A stretch of 64,000 nt of DNA from Nostoc sp. PCC 7524 (GCF_000316645.1 NC_019684.1:2881501-2945500), one strand, 5' to 3'. Numbered from the stretch's first letter, positions 29,401 to 39,165 are shown. Numbers and translations: made by a program. Notes: generated from the sequence alone by a model not told the origin.

Positions 29401-29664
29401 AGAACCAGAGAACTGTTGCTCAAAACTCTGTTTCAAATTTTGATTAAAAACAGCCAAGCCATTCGCGCCATCAATCCGCACCGTCGTTCCAGTGGCCACA
29501 GTTGGCGGTGCTGTAAAAGTCGTCGTCTCAGTTTCAGACTGGGCTAACACAGGAACAGACATCAACAGGTTAGCTACCGTCGGACTGGTAGCTAAAGCCA
29601 ACAGTAAAGCCAAATTTACTATCCCACTATCTTTTTGCTCTTTTTGCCACATAATGCTCCTCAT
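26491..29664 (-). CDS. PstS-like phosphate-binding domain fused to two DUF4912 domains
   Basis: The 1057-residue protein has a signal peptide (ending VPVLAQ). Residues about 55-300 form a PstS-like periplasmic binding domain: TVRIDGANGLAVFNQNLKQS, GTIDIAAIGRGLTPEE, RIFRGRITNWSQLGGPDTKI, RPENSGTREAL and GISYARANHV. A membrane helix follows at about 375-395 (LLWWLLLPVGAIAGSLLWFM), then about 330 acidic residues with internal repeats (VEEPEATTEIN twice). Two homologous DUF4912 domains follow (NPEWAFVTWYVS and SKWAYISWQIS, each with LRLYDVT-IDLSYQ and DRYV/IAIP), and a last Ig-like domain. Fusions of this kind occur in filamentous cyanobacteria. It may sense or bind an anion outside and signal or dock inside; no pst transporter gene is near. 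Confidence 0.8.
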   Translation of the reverse strand: MRSIMWQKEQKDSGIVNLALLLALATSPTVANLLMSVPVLAQSETETTTFTAPPTVATGTTVRIDGANGLAVFNQNLKQSFEQQFSGSKVEVATNGTEAALKAVQEGTIDIAAIGRGLTPEEKAQGLAQVRLHREKIAIIVGADNPFKGSLTDRQFARIFRGRITNWSQLGGPDTKIRVIDRPENSGTREALSNYPVFRAAKFATGSNATQLTEDNTAEIVKQLGKDGISYARANHVLKLSGVRVLPLHETLPDDPKYPFSQPLVYVHKQNPSPGVAAFLGFALAPQGQQAIEAARVAEAEAIAKGESPELIAANTTPTAEVTPGVNTTPNAETTPEVANSPTATTASNATVTNLTQPSAIATPENPNVVGRDLLWWLLLPVGAIAGSLLWFMRRPSASGETNDLDSVKDAISGSESPVVTDTTEDTTTHLGLNDQQPEKPTPSPIPLPPELEQSPWDMEAPATIVNTSYPPIVEVPQTTTHDEEPKTTDIANENSELPNTAIVISSENDSGMESQEELTAESPENVTPAATIASIWAMIEESEETGEAELPTPDITAILPGLPNVSQNESSHVEAEITSASDLTAEPPQPEAPSMESLVEEPEATTEINVLPEATDANSLVEEPEATTEINGAIEFLPDESEWELDLPPLEEEPSTAPQFTDISEEALNLIADAAEPSDNEILEETEDINLGNLADDAALAAAGIGDWANIYGIQDNAPLEAPEEANTINSPEENLAPVETISADYQNSDEESSIVLRPRNPEWAFVTWYVSLSDQQELNQAGISQLGLRLYDVTEIDLSYQLPHLVEQYECEPGTTDRYVSIPASDRNYMIEIGYVTTDDNWMKIARSSIVHIFNRPYTEGILADALTVDAQSQILFTPRTSKWAYISWQISETRQQMLQNAGISQLTLRLYDVTNIDLSYQKPQMVQQYECEEITHDRYIAIPHSDRDYMVEIGYLEGDRWMTIACSTIVRIFSRPHGDFWFVADAELIIHGATDPGATVNIAGKPITLKSDGTFHLRIPFSEQLIEYLITVSTANGEQTTSIHKKFSQETLEG

Positions 29665-30529
29665 CCGGGTACAGGAAACAGAAAGCCGATTAGTTTGAAA
29701 TTCATATTTTTATGCAAGAGGAGACGCGCTAATTATACATCTGGTGTCCATTTTCTTTTCAGTCCTTAAAATATTATTTTTGTATAATTTAATACTATTG
29801 CTGATTAACACAAACTCAATCAAGACTGTTTATGAATATATTGATTGAGATTTAGTACCACTAATCACAGTAAAAATCTTTCATAAAATGATTGATTAAA
29901 TTCCTATACTAAATATTTAAATAATTACTTGGCATTGAAGCAGATAATAAAATAGAAAGTGGAAATAATAAATTAATCATTATTACTCACTTGATTTAAT
30001 TGTATAAATACAGGAAATAATTCTGAGCATTTTGATTATCATAGTTGCCATATTGTTTTAATCCAAGCTTTTTAGCGGCTTATTATTACAGATTAATAAG
30101 TATTTTTTAATTATTAAATTTAGTAAATAATTAATATTTTTAAATAAGAAAAATAGAGATTAATTAAGAACATACACAAGAATGTATGAAAGGTAATCAG
30201 ACAACATCCACCGGATACTAGGTAAACATAGTTGATACGGCAAGTGCTTCAGCAAGATAAGTATATTTTTGGGGATCGGTATAACTTCAATAGCAGAAAA
30301 TGATATTGTAAGTGCGGAATAGCTTTAAAGTATAAAATTTATATTTTTTTTAGATTTTTGCGAGATAGGGAAATCGGCAACCTGAGTAACCAAAATTTAC
30401 ATATTTACGGAAGTGATAGCGATCGCCAATAGATTAGGACATCAAGCAATCATCAAAGCATTACACTAAAAGGCTTTCAAGTCTGTAACCTGTAACCTGT
30501 AACCTGTCCCCTGTCACCTATCCACGCTA
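29665..30529. other. Long AT-rich intergenic region
   Basis: About 865 nt with no credible gene on either strand. It is strongly AT-rich from 29740 to 30180. One HIP1 site is near 30420, and TAACCTG-type short tandem repeats occupy about 30485-30515 directly after the end of the 178-aa gene. Confidence 0.55.
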
Positions 30530-31066
30530 CTAGCGCAGACTTCTTTCCATCAACATTTGAGGTTCCACATTCTCCACATTCGGGAGTGCTGCTAATTGCG
30601 AAATTCCTGTCAAAGCAGCGTCAATTTCACCTGATTTAGCACGTAACCATGCCGCATGAGGAGCATAAGCGAGACTTTCAGCGATTTCATACCCTGCTTG
30701 ATGAATTGCTGCTTGCTGTGACTCCACCTCAACGTTTTCAGCAAAGCGAATAAATACTAACCCCGTGGGAACAGCCAGTAAACCCCCTGGCATTCTGTAA
30801 ACTGGACTAAGTAAATCTGTAATTGCTGCTTCTGGTTCGCCGGAAAAAACGGCAATTTTCCCCTCATTCAATACTAAAACCGCTTGAGACGCTGTTGTGT
30901 TAGGTTGTTTGTAGTGTACCGCGTAGTATCCAGGCTGGCGACTATAGAAGAGGGCAGCATCTTTACCAGTCCGAACTTGTTGAGGATATTTATTAAAGTA
31001 GTCTGCTGTAAATCTCACTTCAGCAATTGGGGGTAGAGAATAAGCATGGAGGATAAATTCTATCAT
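30530..31066 (-). CDS. Stand-alone protein resembling the PrcA pro-region (178 aa)
   Basis: No signal peptide or membrane segment is seen. By eye the C-terminal half aligns with residues about 110-190 of the neighbouring PrcA protease. Here PTGLVFIRFAENVEVESQQ stands against TENLFVKFDDEAEVTTC, AGYEIAESLAYAPHAAWL against YGLRIKRQLEYARNAYFV, and NVENVEPQMLMERSLR against SVELCHPELVREFR. That part of PrcA lies before the catalytic domain and looks like a fervidolysin-type pro-domain. The N-terminal half (AVLVLNEGKIAVFSGEP) also has the beta-strand pattern of the PrcA N-terminus. The gene is divergent from prcA. A role as inhibitor or folding helper of the protease is inferred. Confidence 0.65.
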   Translation of the reverse strand: MIEFILHAYSLPPIAEVRFTADYFNKYPQQVRTGKDAALFYSRQPGYYAVHYKQPNTTASQAVLVLNEGKIAVFSGEPEAAITDLLSPVYRMPGGLLAVPTGLVFIRFAENVEVESQQAAIHQAGYEIAESLAYAPHAAWLRAKSGEIDAALTGISQLAALPNVENVEPQMLMERSLR

Positions 31067-31535
31067 CTTGACTCAATTGTAATAATTTGTTCGTAGTGAG
31101 GACTTCAGTCCTCATGGTTTCTAGGACTAAAGTCCTCACTACAAACCTATCGTCCTTAGACAGCGAAAAATTGGCTCAAGTTGCTGTTTACTTACATTTT
31201 GTAACTTCTACTACCTTGCTTCTGGAAAAATTGCAGGCAGGCTTGTATCTACTGATGAAAGGCAATAGACACTCTTGCAATAGGCAACAGTCAAAACTCA
31301 GCCGCCCACCTTCTCTTTGTTCCCTGCGGGACGCTTACGCGTAGCTTGGTTCTCCGAAGGAGTACGGGGCAAATTCTTCCTCTATTGCCTATTTGCCTTC
31401 TTGCCTATTGCCTCGCCCCGCAGGGGCTTTGTTAAGGTTAAATTCTCTCTAAGCTGCGGCTTTTGGGTGTTTCATTTCAGATAAACACACGACGGGCAGA
31501 GGCTTAGGATCAAATTTATAGCAGGAGATTCAGTT
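31067..31535. other. Divergent intergenic region with repeats
   Basis: About 470 nt separate the pro-region-like gene from prcA. It holds the hairpin at 31089-31146, CCTGCGGGACGC units near 31325 and TTGCCTATTG-type repeats at 31263-31290 and 31380-31415. The prcA promoter should lie in the last 100 nt; AGGAGA lies about 10 nt before its ATG. Confidence 0.55.
31089..31146. repeat. Near-perfect 23-bp inverted repeat (GGACTTTAGTCC family)
   Basis: Left arm 31089-31111 (GTTCGTAGTGAGGACTTCAG plus TCC) pairs with right arm 31124-31146 with two G-U type differences and a 12-nt loop. The same arms frame the composite repeat at 21107-21267. Confidence 0.88.
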
Positions 31536-33524
31536 ATGGTTCAAGTTCGCTATGGCGGTGAGAATGGTGAACAGTATGAACTTGTCATCAGTGACAATCA
31601 CATTGTAGTTCGTACTCACAACCGCAGTGTGCTTATAGGTGATAGACCGTTTGAAGTTGCATCTGTATCACCCCAAGCGCATAACATCCTCAATCAATTT
31701 GAGGTAAAAGTAGAGTTTCATCAAGCAGGTGTAGAAATTCTGCAAGCTAAAGTCCCAAGTCAAGATAGTGTTTTGCGTGATCAAGCTAGGGAAGTTTTAA
31801 ATCAGGAACCAGAAATCCAATTTGCAGGGCGGGTACTGGTTGATCCTGTATCAATGGAACCAGTTATCTATACGGAAAACTTATTTGTTAAGTTCGATGA
31901 TGAAGCAGAAGTCACCACCTGCCATGAAGTTTTGGGACGTTACGGTTTAAGGATCAAACGTCAACTGGAGTATGCCCGCAATGCTTACTTTGTCAGCGCA
32001 CCTGAAAATACTGGTTTAGCTGTTTTTGACATTGCCGAAAGACTCTTACATGAAGAATCTGTAGAATTGTGCCATCCTGAGCTAGTAAGGGAATTTCGCC
32101 AACGTCAAGCTTTCCCTCAGCAATGGCATCTCAAGGAAACAACTATTAATAGTAAAACTATCAATGCTCACGCCAACGTGGAAGCTGCTTGGAAGTTAAG
32201 CGAAGGCGCAGGAACAACTATTGCTATTGTTGATGATGGTGTAGATATCGAACATGAAGAGTTTCGTTCTGCGGGCAAGATTGTTGCCCCAAGGGATGTG
32301 ACACGCAAAACTAATGATCCCCGCCCAGGAAATTGGGATCATCATGGTACAGCCTGTGCTGGGGTGGCTTGTGGTAATGGTAACTTCGGGGCATCGGGTG
32401 TAGCACCAAAAGCCAAACTCATGCCGATTCGGTTTGTCTCAGCGTTGGGTTCACAGGATGAAGCTGACGCTTTTGTGTGGGCGGCGCAAAATGGTGCAGA
32501 TATCATCTCTTGTAGCTGGGGGCCACCGGATGGGAAGTGGTGGGATGCAAATGATCCAGCCCATAACAAAAAGGTGCCTTTACCTGACTCGACACGGTTA
32601 GCGATGGATTATGCCATTAATAAAGGTCGTAATGGCAAGGGATGCGTAATTTTATTTGCAGCTGGGAATGGCAATGAAAGTGTAGATAATGACGGCTACG
32701 CTAGCTACTCGAAAGTGATGGCGATTGCTGCTTGTAACGACTTTGGGACTAGAAGTGCTTACAGTGATTTTGGTAATGCCGTCTGGTGTGCTTTCCCTAG
32801 CAATAATGGTTATAGTTCTCAAACTCCTGGCATTTGGACAAGCGATCGCACTGGTTTAGCTGGTTACAATTCCGGTAATATTACCCTAGGCGACCAAGCA
32901 GGCAATTACACTAATAGTTTCGGTGGTACTTCTAGCGCCTGTCCTGGGGTAGCTGGTGTAGCGGCGTTGATTATTGCCCGTAACCCGGATTTACGTTGGG
33001 ATGAAGTGCGAGACATCATTAAACGCTCATGCGATCGCATTGATGTAGCTGGAGGTAATTATAATGCTGATGGCCGTAGCCCTTTTTATGGTTATGGTCG
33101 GGTTAATGCCCTCAAAGCCGTAGAATTAGCATTACCAGCCCAACCCGAACCAGTGGGGATTTTCAAAGTTGTGCAGGATGTCCCCATTAACGATTTGCAG
33201 ACATCTCAACTTAGTTTAGCGATCGCTAACACCAAACCCATAAAATCTATCAAAGTTGAGGTAGACATTGAGCATACTTACATTGGTGATTTAGTTGTCT
33301 CTATCAACCCCCCTCAAGAATCTGGTGTATTACCGATAATTCTGCACAATCGCCAAGGCGGAGCCACAGACAACATCAAAAAAACCTATGATGAGGTCAA
33401 TACCCCAGAACTAACTCAACTCAAAGAAAAAAGTCCTCAAGGAAACTGGACTTTGGAAGTGGCAGATAAAGCCCAAGTCGATACAGGCAAAATTCGCAGC
33501 TTGACTATTGAGATTGGCTTTTAA
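31536..33524 (+). CDS. prcA: Calcium-dependent subtilisin-like protease PrcA
   Basis: PrcA is the Ca2+-dependent serine protease known from Anabaena, cleaving trypsin-type sites. The 662-residue protein has an N-terminal pro-region (1-190) and no classical signal peptide. The S8 domain has Asp233 (AIVDDGVDIEH), His270 (HHGTACAG), and Ser466 (GGTSSACPGVAG), so the triad is complete. Residues about 545-662 form a proprotein-convertase P domain (DVPINDLQTSQLSLAI, EHTYIGDLVVSINPP, GNWTLEVADKAQVDTG). An AGGAGA site supports the ATG. Divergent upstream is a protein like its own pro-region. The CRISPR leader begins shortly after the stop. Confidence 0.93.
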   Translation: MVQVRYGGENGEQYELVISDNHIVVRTHNRSVLIGDRPFEVASVSPQAHNILNQFEVKVEFHQAGVEILQAKVPSQDSVLRDQAREVLNQEPEIQFAGRVLVDPVSMEPVIYTENLFVKFDDEAEVTTCHEVLGRYGLRIKRQLEYARNAYFVSAPENTGLAVFDIAERLLHEESVELCHPELVREFRQRQAFPQQWHLKETTINSKTINAHANVEAAWKLSEGAGTTIAIVDDGVDIEHEEFRSAGKIVAPRDVTRKTNDPRPGNWDHHGTACAGVACGNGNFGASGVAPKAKLMPIRFVSALGSQDEADAFVWAAQNGADIISCSWGPPDGKWWDANDPAHNKKVPLPDSTRLAMDYAINKGRNGKGCVILFAAGNGNESVDNDGYASYSKVMAIAACNDFGTRSAYSDFGNAVWCAFPSNNGYSSQTPGIWTSDRTGLAGYNSGNITLGDQAGNYTNSFGGTSSACPGVAGVAALIIARNPDLRWDEVRDIIKRSCDRIDVAGGNYNADGRSPFYGYGRVNALKAVELALPAQPEPVGIFKVVQDVPINDLQTSQLSLAIANTKPIKSIKVEVDIEHTYIGDLVVSINPPQESGVLPIILHNRQGGATDNIKKTYDEVNTPELTQLKEKSPQGNWTLEVADKAQVDTGKIRSLTIEIGF

Positions 33525-33813
33525 CGAGAAACGGAACAATATTAGGACTAATTCACTCGGAGAAAAATCAGATTCCTAATAGTCCTATGCGCGGATGGGT
33601 AGGTGTAGAATTTCCCTGGTGTGGAGAAATCGCTGTATTCCTTATCGGACAATCTTTTGCAGCGCAATTAAATTAAAACCATCCGCGCACCTTTCCCAAT
33701 CTGGGTTTCAGCAATTTCATGTAAATCAAATGACTTTTTCCTGTGTTATAATCTACCCATCCGCGAAACTGAACCTTGAAAAGCAAATACACACTAGCTT
33801 TCAGGCTGCCGCT
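33525..33813 (+). promoter_or_regulatory. CRISPR leader region
   Basis: This AT-rich 289-nt stretch lies between prcA and the first repeat, on the side expected for a leader because repeats end in GATTGAAAC and are read left to right. The element CGCGGATGGGTAG (33590) recurs inverted at 33753-33765 as CTACCCATCCGCG, and a third related piece, ACCATCCGCGCACC, lies at about 33679. AACCTTGAAAAGCAAATA lies near 33771-33788, close to the array. Confidence 0.7.
33744..33752 (+). promoter_or_regulatory. Extended -10 box for pre-crRNA
   Basis: TGTTATAAT is a perfect extended -10 (TGnTATAAT). It would place a transcript start near 33759, about 55 nt before the first repeat. No good -35 is seen, as is common with extended -10 promoters. 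Confidence 0.55.
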
Positions 33814-36800
33814 ATTGCAATTAACACTAATCCCTATTAGGGATTGAAACTAGACGATTCGGAACTACTCATTTACTCCCCCTGATTGCAATTAACACTA
33901 ATCCCTATTAGGGATTGAAACGTACCTTTTGTAACGAGTGCCGGGCTTTTGGTTAAATTGCAATTAACACTAATCCCTATTAGGGATTGAAACCTAAATA
34001 TCCCAACTTCAAGTCTAAACATGGTAAGATTGCAATTAACACTAATCCCTATTAGGGATTGAAACCGCTGTCTTCTTTTGCTTCTATCCATTCCCCTACT
34101 ATTGCAATTAACACTAATCCCTATTAGGGATTGAAACTAATCTCTAATCTTCTAATCCTGCTAGGTGTGAAATCGCGCATTGCAATTAACACTAATCCCT
34201 ATTAGGGATTGAAACAGCAAACAAGTTGAAACTAGATACGCTGACAGATTGCAATTAACACTAATCCCTATTAGGGATTGAAACGTTCTGAGCTATCGCA
34301 TTCTATTTCTTGAAAAGATTGCAATTAACACTAATCCCTATTAGGGATTGAAACCTGGAATGATTGGATTTGTAGAATGTTTCCGGCTGATAGAGATTGC
34401 AATTAACACTAATCCCTATTAGGGATTGAAACTTAGTATTGCTCTTATTTCTTCTTGGTCGTTCTCGCATTGCAATTAACACTAATCCCTATTAGGGATT
34501 GAAACACCATCAGGCATCGGCATCGGTACCCACGCGCATTGCAATTAACACTAATCCCTATTAGGGATTGAAACAGCAGTACCGATTAAAAGTGAACGTC
34601 TCCCCCTCTTTAATTGCAATTAACACTAATCCCTATTAGGGATTGAAACGCCTTAATCCTAGACACGGAGATTAATCGGCTGATTACTAATTGCAATTAA
34701 CACTAATCCCTATTAGGGATTGAAACTTGCTGGGCGAAGCTCTGATGATTTGGCAATAATATCAGCATTGCAATTAACACTAATCCCTATTAGGGATTGA
34801 AACGCATCTTAAACGCCAAATCAACAACAGTTAGTTATTGCAATTAACACTAATCCCTATTAGGGATTGAAACAATAAGTCTACATAATACTCAAAAGCA
34901 TTAGCATTATTGCAATTAACACTAATCCCTATTAGGGATTGAAACTTCATACTTGGGGCGAAAACTTGTGCAGACTACCTGGATTGCAATTAACACTAAT
35001 CCCTATTAGGGATTGAAACGATATCCCTTTGGCAGATAAACCAGCCTGATCAACCATTGCAATTAACACTAATCCCTATTAGGGATTGAAACGATTAGCT
35101 GGTAGATGGGAGCATCAAGGCAGTATTTTCATTGCAATTAACACTAATCCCTATTAGGGATTGAAACAAGGAATTTTTAATCGCATTTGCCATTTTACAG
35201 GATTGCAATTAACACTAATCCCTATTAGGGATTGAAACCATGACTCTGATAGATACCCTGAGACTGAGATTACAGAATTGCAATTAACACTAATCCCTAT
35301 TAGGGATTGAAACCTAGGTTAACCCGTGTGAGGTTGATAACATCCGAGGGTACATTGCAATTAACACTAATCCCTATTAGGGATTGAAACATGGATTCAG
35401 TTCTAGTTACTTAAAAGAACCTTGGATTGCAATTAACACTAATCCCTATTAGGGATTGAAACTGGAAGTAAAAGTTTTAACAATAGACGGAGACGAGGAA
35501 TATTGCAATTAACACTAATCCCTATTAGGGATTGAAACTTATACATACTGCACTTACAGGTAAAGAACTCATTATTGCAATTAACACTAATCCCTATTAG
35601 GGATTGAAACTATCAGCCCACTGCGCGATCGCTTCCAGTTGAGGAATTGCAATTAACACTAATCCCTATTAGGGATTGAAACGGGTATTCCATCTAGAAA
35701 ACTGAATGAGAGAATAATTGCAATTAACACTAATCCCTATTAGGGATTGAAACAATCATTGCTCGCTCTCCTCAAAAATTACAGTTAAAATTGCAATTAA
35801 CACTAATCCCTATTAGGGATTGAAACAGAGCCTGGGGCAATGATGCCGATGCCCTCGCCGCATTGCAATTAACACTAATCCCTATTAGGGATTGAAACTT
35901 TGCTCGTTTCTAGTATCTAGTGGATCTTCCCAATTGCAATTAACACTAATCCCTATTAGGGATTGAAACTTCCTTGACCTTTGCAACCTTCTTGGGTGCA
36001 GGTATTGCAATTAACACTAATCCCTATTAGGGATTGAAACCAGCAGCATTAACACTGTTCCGCTCACAGGGACAGCAATTGCAATTAACACTAATCCCTA
36101 TTAGGGATTGAAACGGCATTGTCCCTCAAGGTATTTGACTTAGCTAGTCGCGATTGCAATTAACACTAATCCCTATTAGGGATTGAAACCAATTCCTTCC
36201 TTGGGATGCAGTTGAGTCTGACATATTGCAATTAACACTAATCCCTATTAGGGATTGAAACACCCCATCTTTAAATGCTTTGAATTCGGTTTGGCAATTG
36301 ATTGCAATTAACACTAATCCCTATTAGGGATTGAAACCGGGTTGAAATTTGTAGGGCGAATTTCTAATAGAAATTGCAATTAACACTAATCCCTATTAGG
36401 GATTGAAACTAGCTATAGCCATAGCAGGGGTTGGAATTTTAGGTCAACGTATTGCAATTAACACTAATCCCTATTAGGGATTGAAACAAAAAATTCTTAG
36501 AGGATGAAAATCATGAAATTTGATTGCAATTAACACTAATCCCTATTAGGGATTGAAACAGGATGAATTGGTACAAGGGTGACGAAAATGTTTCAAGATT
36601 GCAATTAACACTAATCCCTATTAGGGATTGAAACAACCTCTGTACTAGCACTAGCACCGCTTGCGGAAAGGGATTGCAATTAACACTAATCCCTATTAGG
36701 GATTGAAACTTACCACTGCCACGCCTGCCTAAAAAATAAGGATTGCAATTAACACTAATCCCTATTAGGGATTGAAACTTAATGTGGGTTAGTACGTATG

Positions 36801-37432
36801 TTTCAGTCCATTCCTTATTGCAATTAACACTAATCCCTATTAGGGATTGAAACAATTCCAGGCTTCATTCCCACTGACTCGGTAATTGATTGCAATTAAC
36901 ACTAATCCCTATTAGGGATTGAAACCAACCAGCATTAACACGCATTGAATCAAAAGTTGAATTGCAATTAACACTAATCCCTATTAGGGATTGAAACCAA
37001 ACAACTAAATTCATAGTAACAACGTTGGTATAATTGCAATTAACACTAATCCCTATTAGGGATTGAAACATTTGATTTTTGTATTCTTCAAACTTCATTT
37101 TGTACACCATTGCAATTAACACTAATCCCTATTAGGGATTGAAACAAGCCAGGGGCGAAGGAGAAGCTAGAGGCGATCGCATTGCAATTAACACTAATCC
37201 CTATTAGGGATTGAAACTGACATACACCCGATGCCGCAGCCGATACGGTTTGATTGCAATTAACACTAATCCCTATTAGGGATTGAAACTCTACCAGCCT
37301 TGAAATAACTCCCAAGACTTGTGATTGCAATTAACACTAATCCCTATTAGGGATTGAAACTTCAACGTACCGAGGCACAGGCTTATCTGCGTCAGATTGC
37401 AATTAACACTAATCCCTATTAGGGATTGAAAC
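33814..37432 (+). CRISPR. CRISPR array, 50 repeats and 49 spacers
   Basis: The repeat is 37 nt. It starts ATTGCAATTAACAC and ends CCTATTAGGGATTGAAAC, with an inner near-palindrome AATCCC/GGGATT. I counted 50 copies; all looked identical, including the last. Spacers are 32-41 nt (most often 35, mean about 36) and I saw no duplicate. The 3' end ATTGAAAC would be the 8-nt crRNA handle, as in type I-D and type III systems of cyanobacteria, so transcription on the plus strand is inferred. No cas gene lies in this window, so Cas6 and effectors must act in trans. Two spacers contain the HIP1 octamer. The array is followed at once by a palindromic repeat element. Confidence 0.99.
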
Positions 37433-37458
37433 ATAGAAATTTCCAGATATCCAAAATT

Positions 37459-37513
37459 TAGGGTGCGTCAGTGCGAGACTGTAGCAAGAAATTATTCATA
37501 CTGACGCACCCTA
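37459..37513. repeat. Palindromic dispersed element, copy c
   Basis: Arms TAGGGTGCGTCAGT and ACTGACGCACCCTA are perfect. It lies 26 nt beyond the last CRISPR repeat and has a shorter centre than the other copies. The flanking ATATCCAAAAT is shared with copy a. Confidence 0.9.
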
Positions 37514-37557
37514 CTAACTGATTTTTAATCAGGAGAGTGTCAACGGAATTGCCGCCT

Positions 37558-39054
37558 TCACTGACGATTATCTATTTGGGCGCGTTGCAAACTACCTGAA
37601 AAATCAACATAAACACTTTTCCATTCAGTGAAGACATCTAAAGCGGTAGTGCCGGCTTCCCGGTGTCCATTACCAGTTTGTTTCACACCGCCAAAGGGTA
37701 AGTGTACTTCTGCGCCGATGGTGGGGCCATTGATGTAGGTGATTCCGGCTTCGATATCGCGCATGGCAGTAAAAGCCCGGTTGATATCACGGGTATACAC
37801 TGAGGAAGACAGACCATATTTAGTATTATTGAGAATAGCGATCGCTTCCTCAAATGTACTCACCTCCATTAATGCCACCACAGGGCCAAAAATCTCTTCC
37901 CGCGCCACCCGCATATCAGGCGTAACGTTATCTAGAATAGTTGGCTCAAAGAAATAACCCTCTTTGAGTGTGCCTGCTGTAGCAATTTCTCCACCTATTA
38001 AAATTTTTGCGCCTTCCTCACGGGCAATTTTCATATACTCATGTACCCGTTGTAGTTGTCTGTGGTTAACAATCGGCCCAATATCTGTATCAGGCTCATA
38101 ACCAGCACCCAAGCGCAACTTACTGGCACGCTCAGATAACATCGTGGTAAATTTTTCCTTGATGTCACGATGTAAAATTAAGCGACTGGTAGCGGTACAC
38201 CGTTGACCAGTAGTACCGAAAGCTCCCCATACTGCCCCATCAAGAGCCAATTCTAAATCTGCATCTTCCATCACCACTTGGGCATTTTTACCCCCCATTT
38301 CCAAACAGACGCGCTTGTGAGTGCGTCCGCAAGTAGCGCCAACAAAGGCACCAGTTTCAGAAGAACCGGTAAACGAGACTAAATCTACATCAGGATGCTC
38401 AACTAAAGCCTTCCCCGCTTCTTCGCCTACCCCATGTACCAAGTTAATTACTCCTGGTGGTAAACCTGCGGCGGCAAAAATCTCAATTAATTTAGTCGCG
38501 CAAGCGGGGGTATCTTCTGCCGGTTTGAGAATCACTGTATTGCCGCATACCAAAGCTGGCATCGCTTTCCAGCAAGGGATAGCTACGGGAAAATTCCAGG
38601 GAGTGATTAAAGCACAGACTCCTATAGGCATCCGTACAGTCATAGCGAACTTATTGGGCATTTCTGAAGGTGTGGTTTGCCCAAACAAGCGCCGTCCTTC
38701 ACCTGCACTATAAAAAGCACAGTCAATACCTTCCTGCACATCACCCCTAGCTTCTGTTAAGGGCTTACCCATTTCTCGGCTCATTAACTGAGCTAGTTCT
38801 TCCTTATGTTCAGCTAATAATTCCCCAACCCGAAAGATATATTCGGCTCTAGCTGGGGCAGGAACTTTACGCCAACTCTTATAAGCTTGACGGGCTGCGG
38901 CTACGGCTTGGTGAACATCCTCAACTTGAGAACGGGGAAAAGTAGCAACAACTTCGGTTTTGTTTGCAGGGTTATGACTAGCAAGGATATTTTCTGCTGT
39001 AGCATCCAACCACTGATCATTAATGTAATTTTGACAGGTGAGCGTAGTTGTCAT
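37558..39054 (-). CDS. NAD(P)-dependent aldehyde dehydrogenase
   Basis: The 498-residue enzyme has all marks of the ALDH superfamily: [20 protein letters not shown] (about 150-169), the cofactor loop [13 protein letters not shown], the general base in [11 protein letters not shown] and the catalytic Cys in [12 protein letters not shown]. It ends with [24 protein letters not shown] motifs. It oxidises an aldehyde to the acid; the substrate is not set by the sequence alone, with succinate semialdehyde or other aliphatic and amino aldehydes among the options. It starts at ATG 39054. A cyclase-family gene lies upstream on the same strand with about 110 nt between. Confidence 0.9.
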   Translation of the reverse strand: MTTTLTCQNYINDQWLDATAENILASHNPANKTEVVATFPRSQVEDVHQAVAAARQAYKSWRKVPAPARAEYIFRVGELLAEHKEELAQLMSREMGKPLTEARGDVQEGIDCAFYSAGEGRRLFGQTTPSEMPNKFAMTVRMPIGVCALITPWNFPVAIPCWKAMPALVCGNTVILKPAEDTPACATKLIEIFAAAGLPPGVINLVHGVGEEAGKALVEHPDVDLVSFTGSSETGAFVGATCGRTHKRVCLEMGGKNAQVVMEDADLELALDGAVWGAFGTTGQRCTATSRLILHRDIKEKFTTMLSERASKLRLGAGYEPDTDIGPIVNHRQLQRVHEYMKIAREEGAKILIGGEIATAGTLKEGYFFEPTILDNVTPDMRVAREEIFGPVVALMEVSTFEEAIAILNNTKYGLSSSVYTRDINRAFTAMRDIEAGITYINGPTIGAEVHLPFGGVKQTGNGHREAGTTALDVFTEWKSVYVDFSGSLQRAQIDNRQ

Positions 39055-39165
39055 CTATCAGACCCCCAGCTGAGATTCCGTTTGAGTGCAATTAGTTTGA
39101 CTTGCCTTCTACGTTATCGTCAAGTTTGGAGAATCGTGGGGAGATAGTCAAGACAGATACAAAAC

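Noticed and set aside
33873..37330. Minus-strand frames inside the CRISPR array reading FQSLIGISVNCN repeats
   Set aside because: They are translations of the CRISPR repeats and spacers, not genes.
38321..38713. A 130-codon plus-strand frame opposite the aldehyde dehydrogenase
   Set aside because: It is the shadow of a conserved enzyme in another frame.
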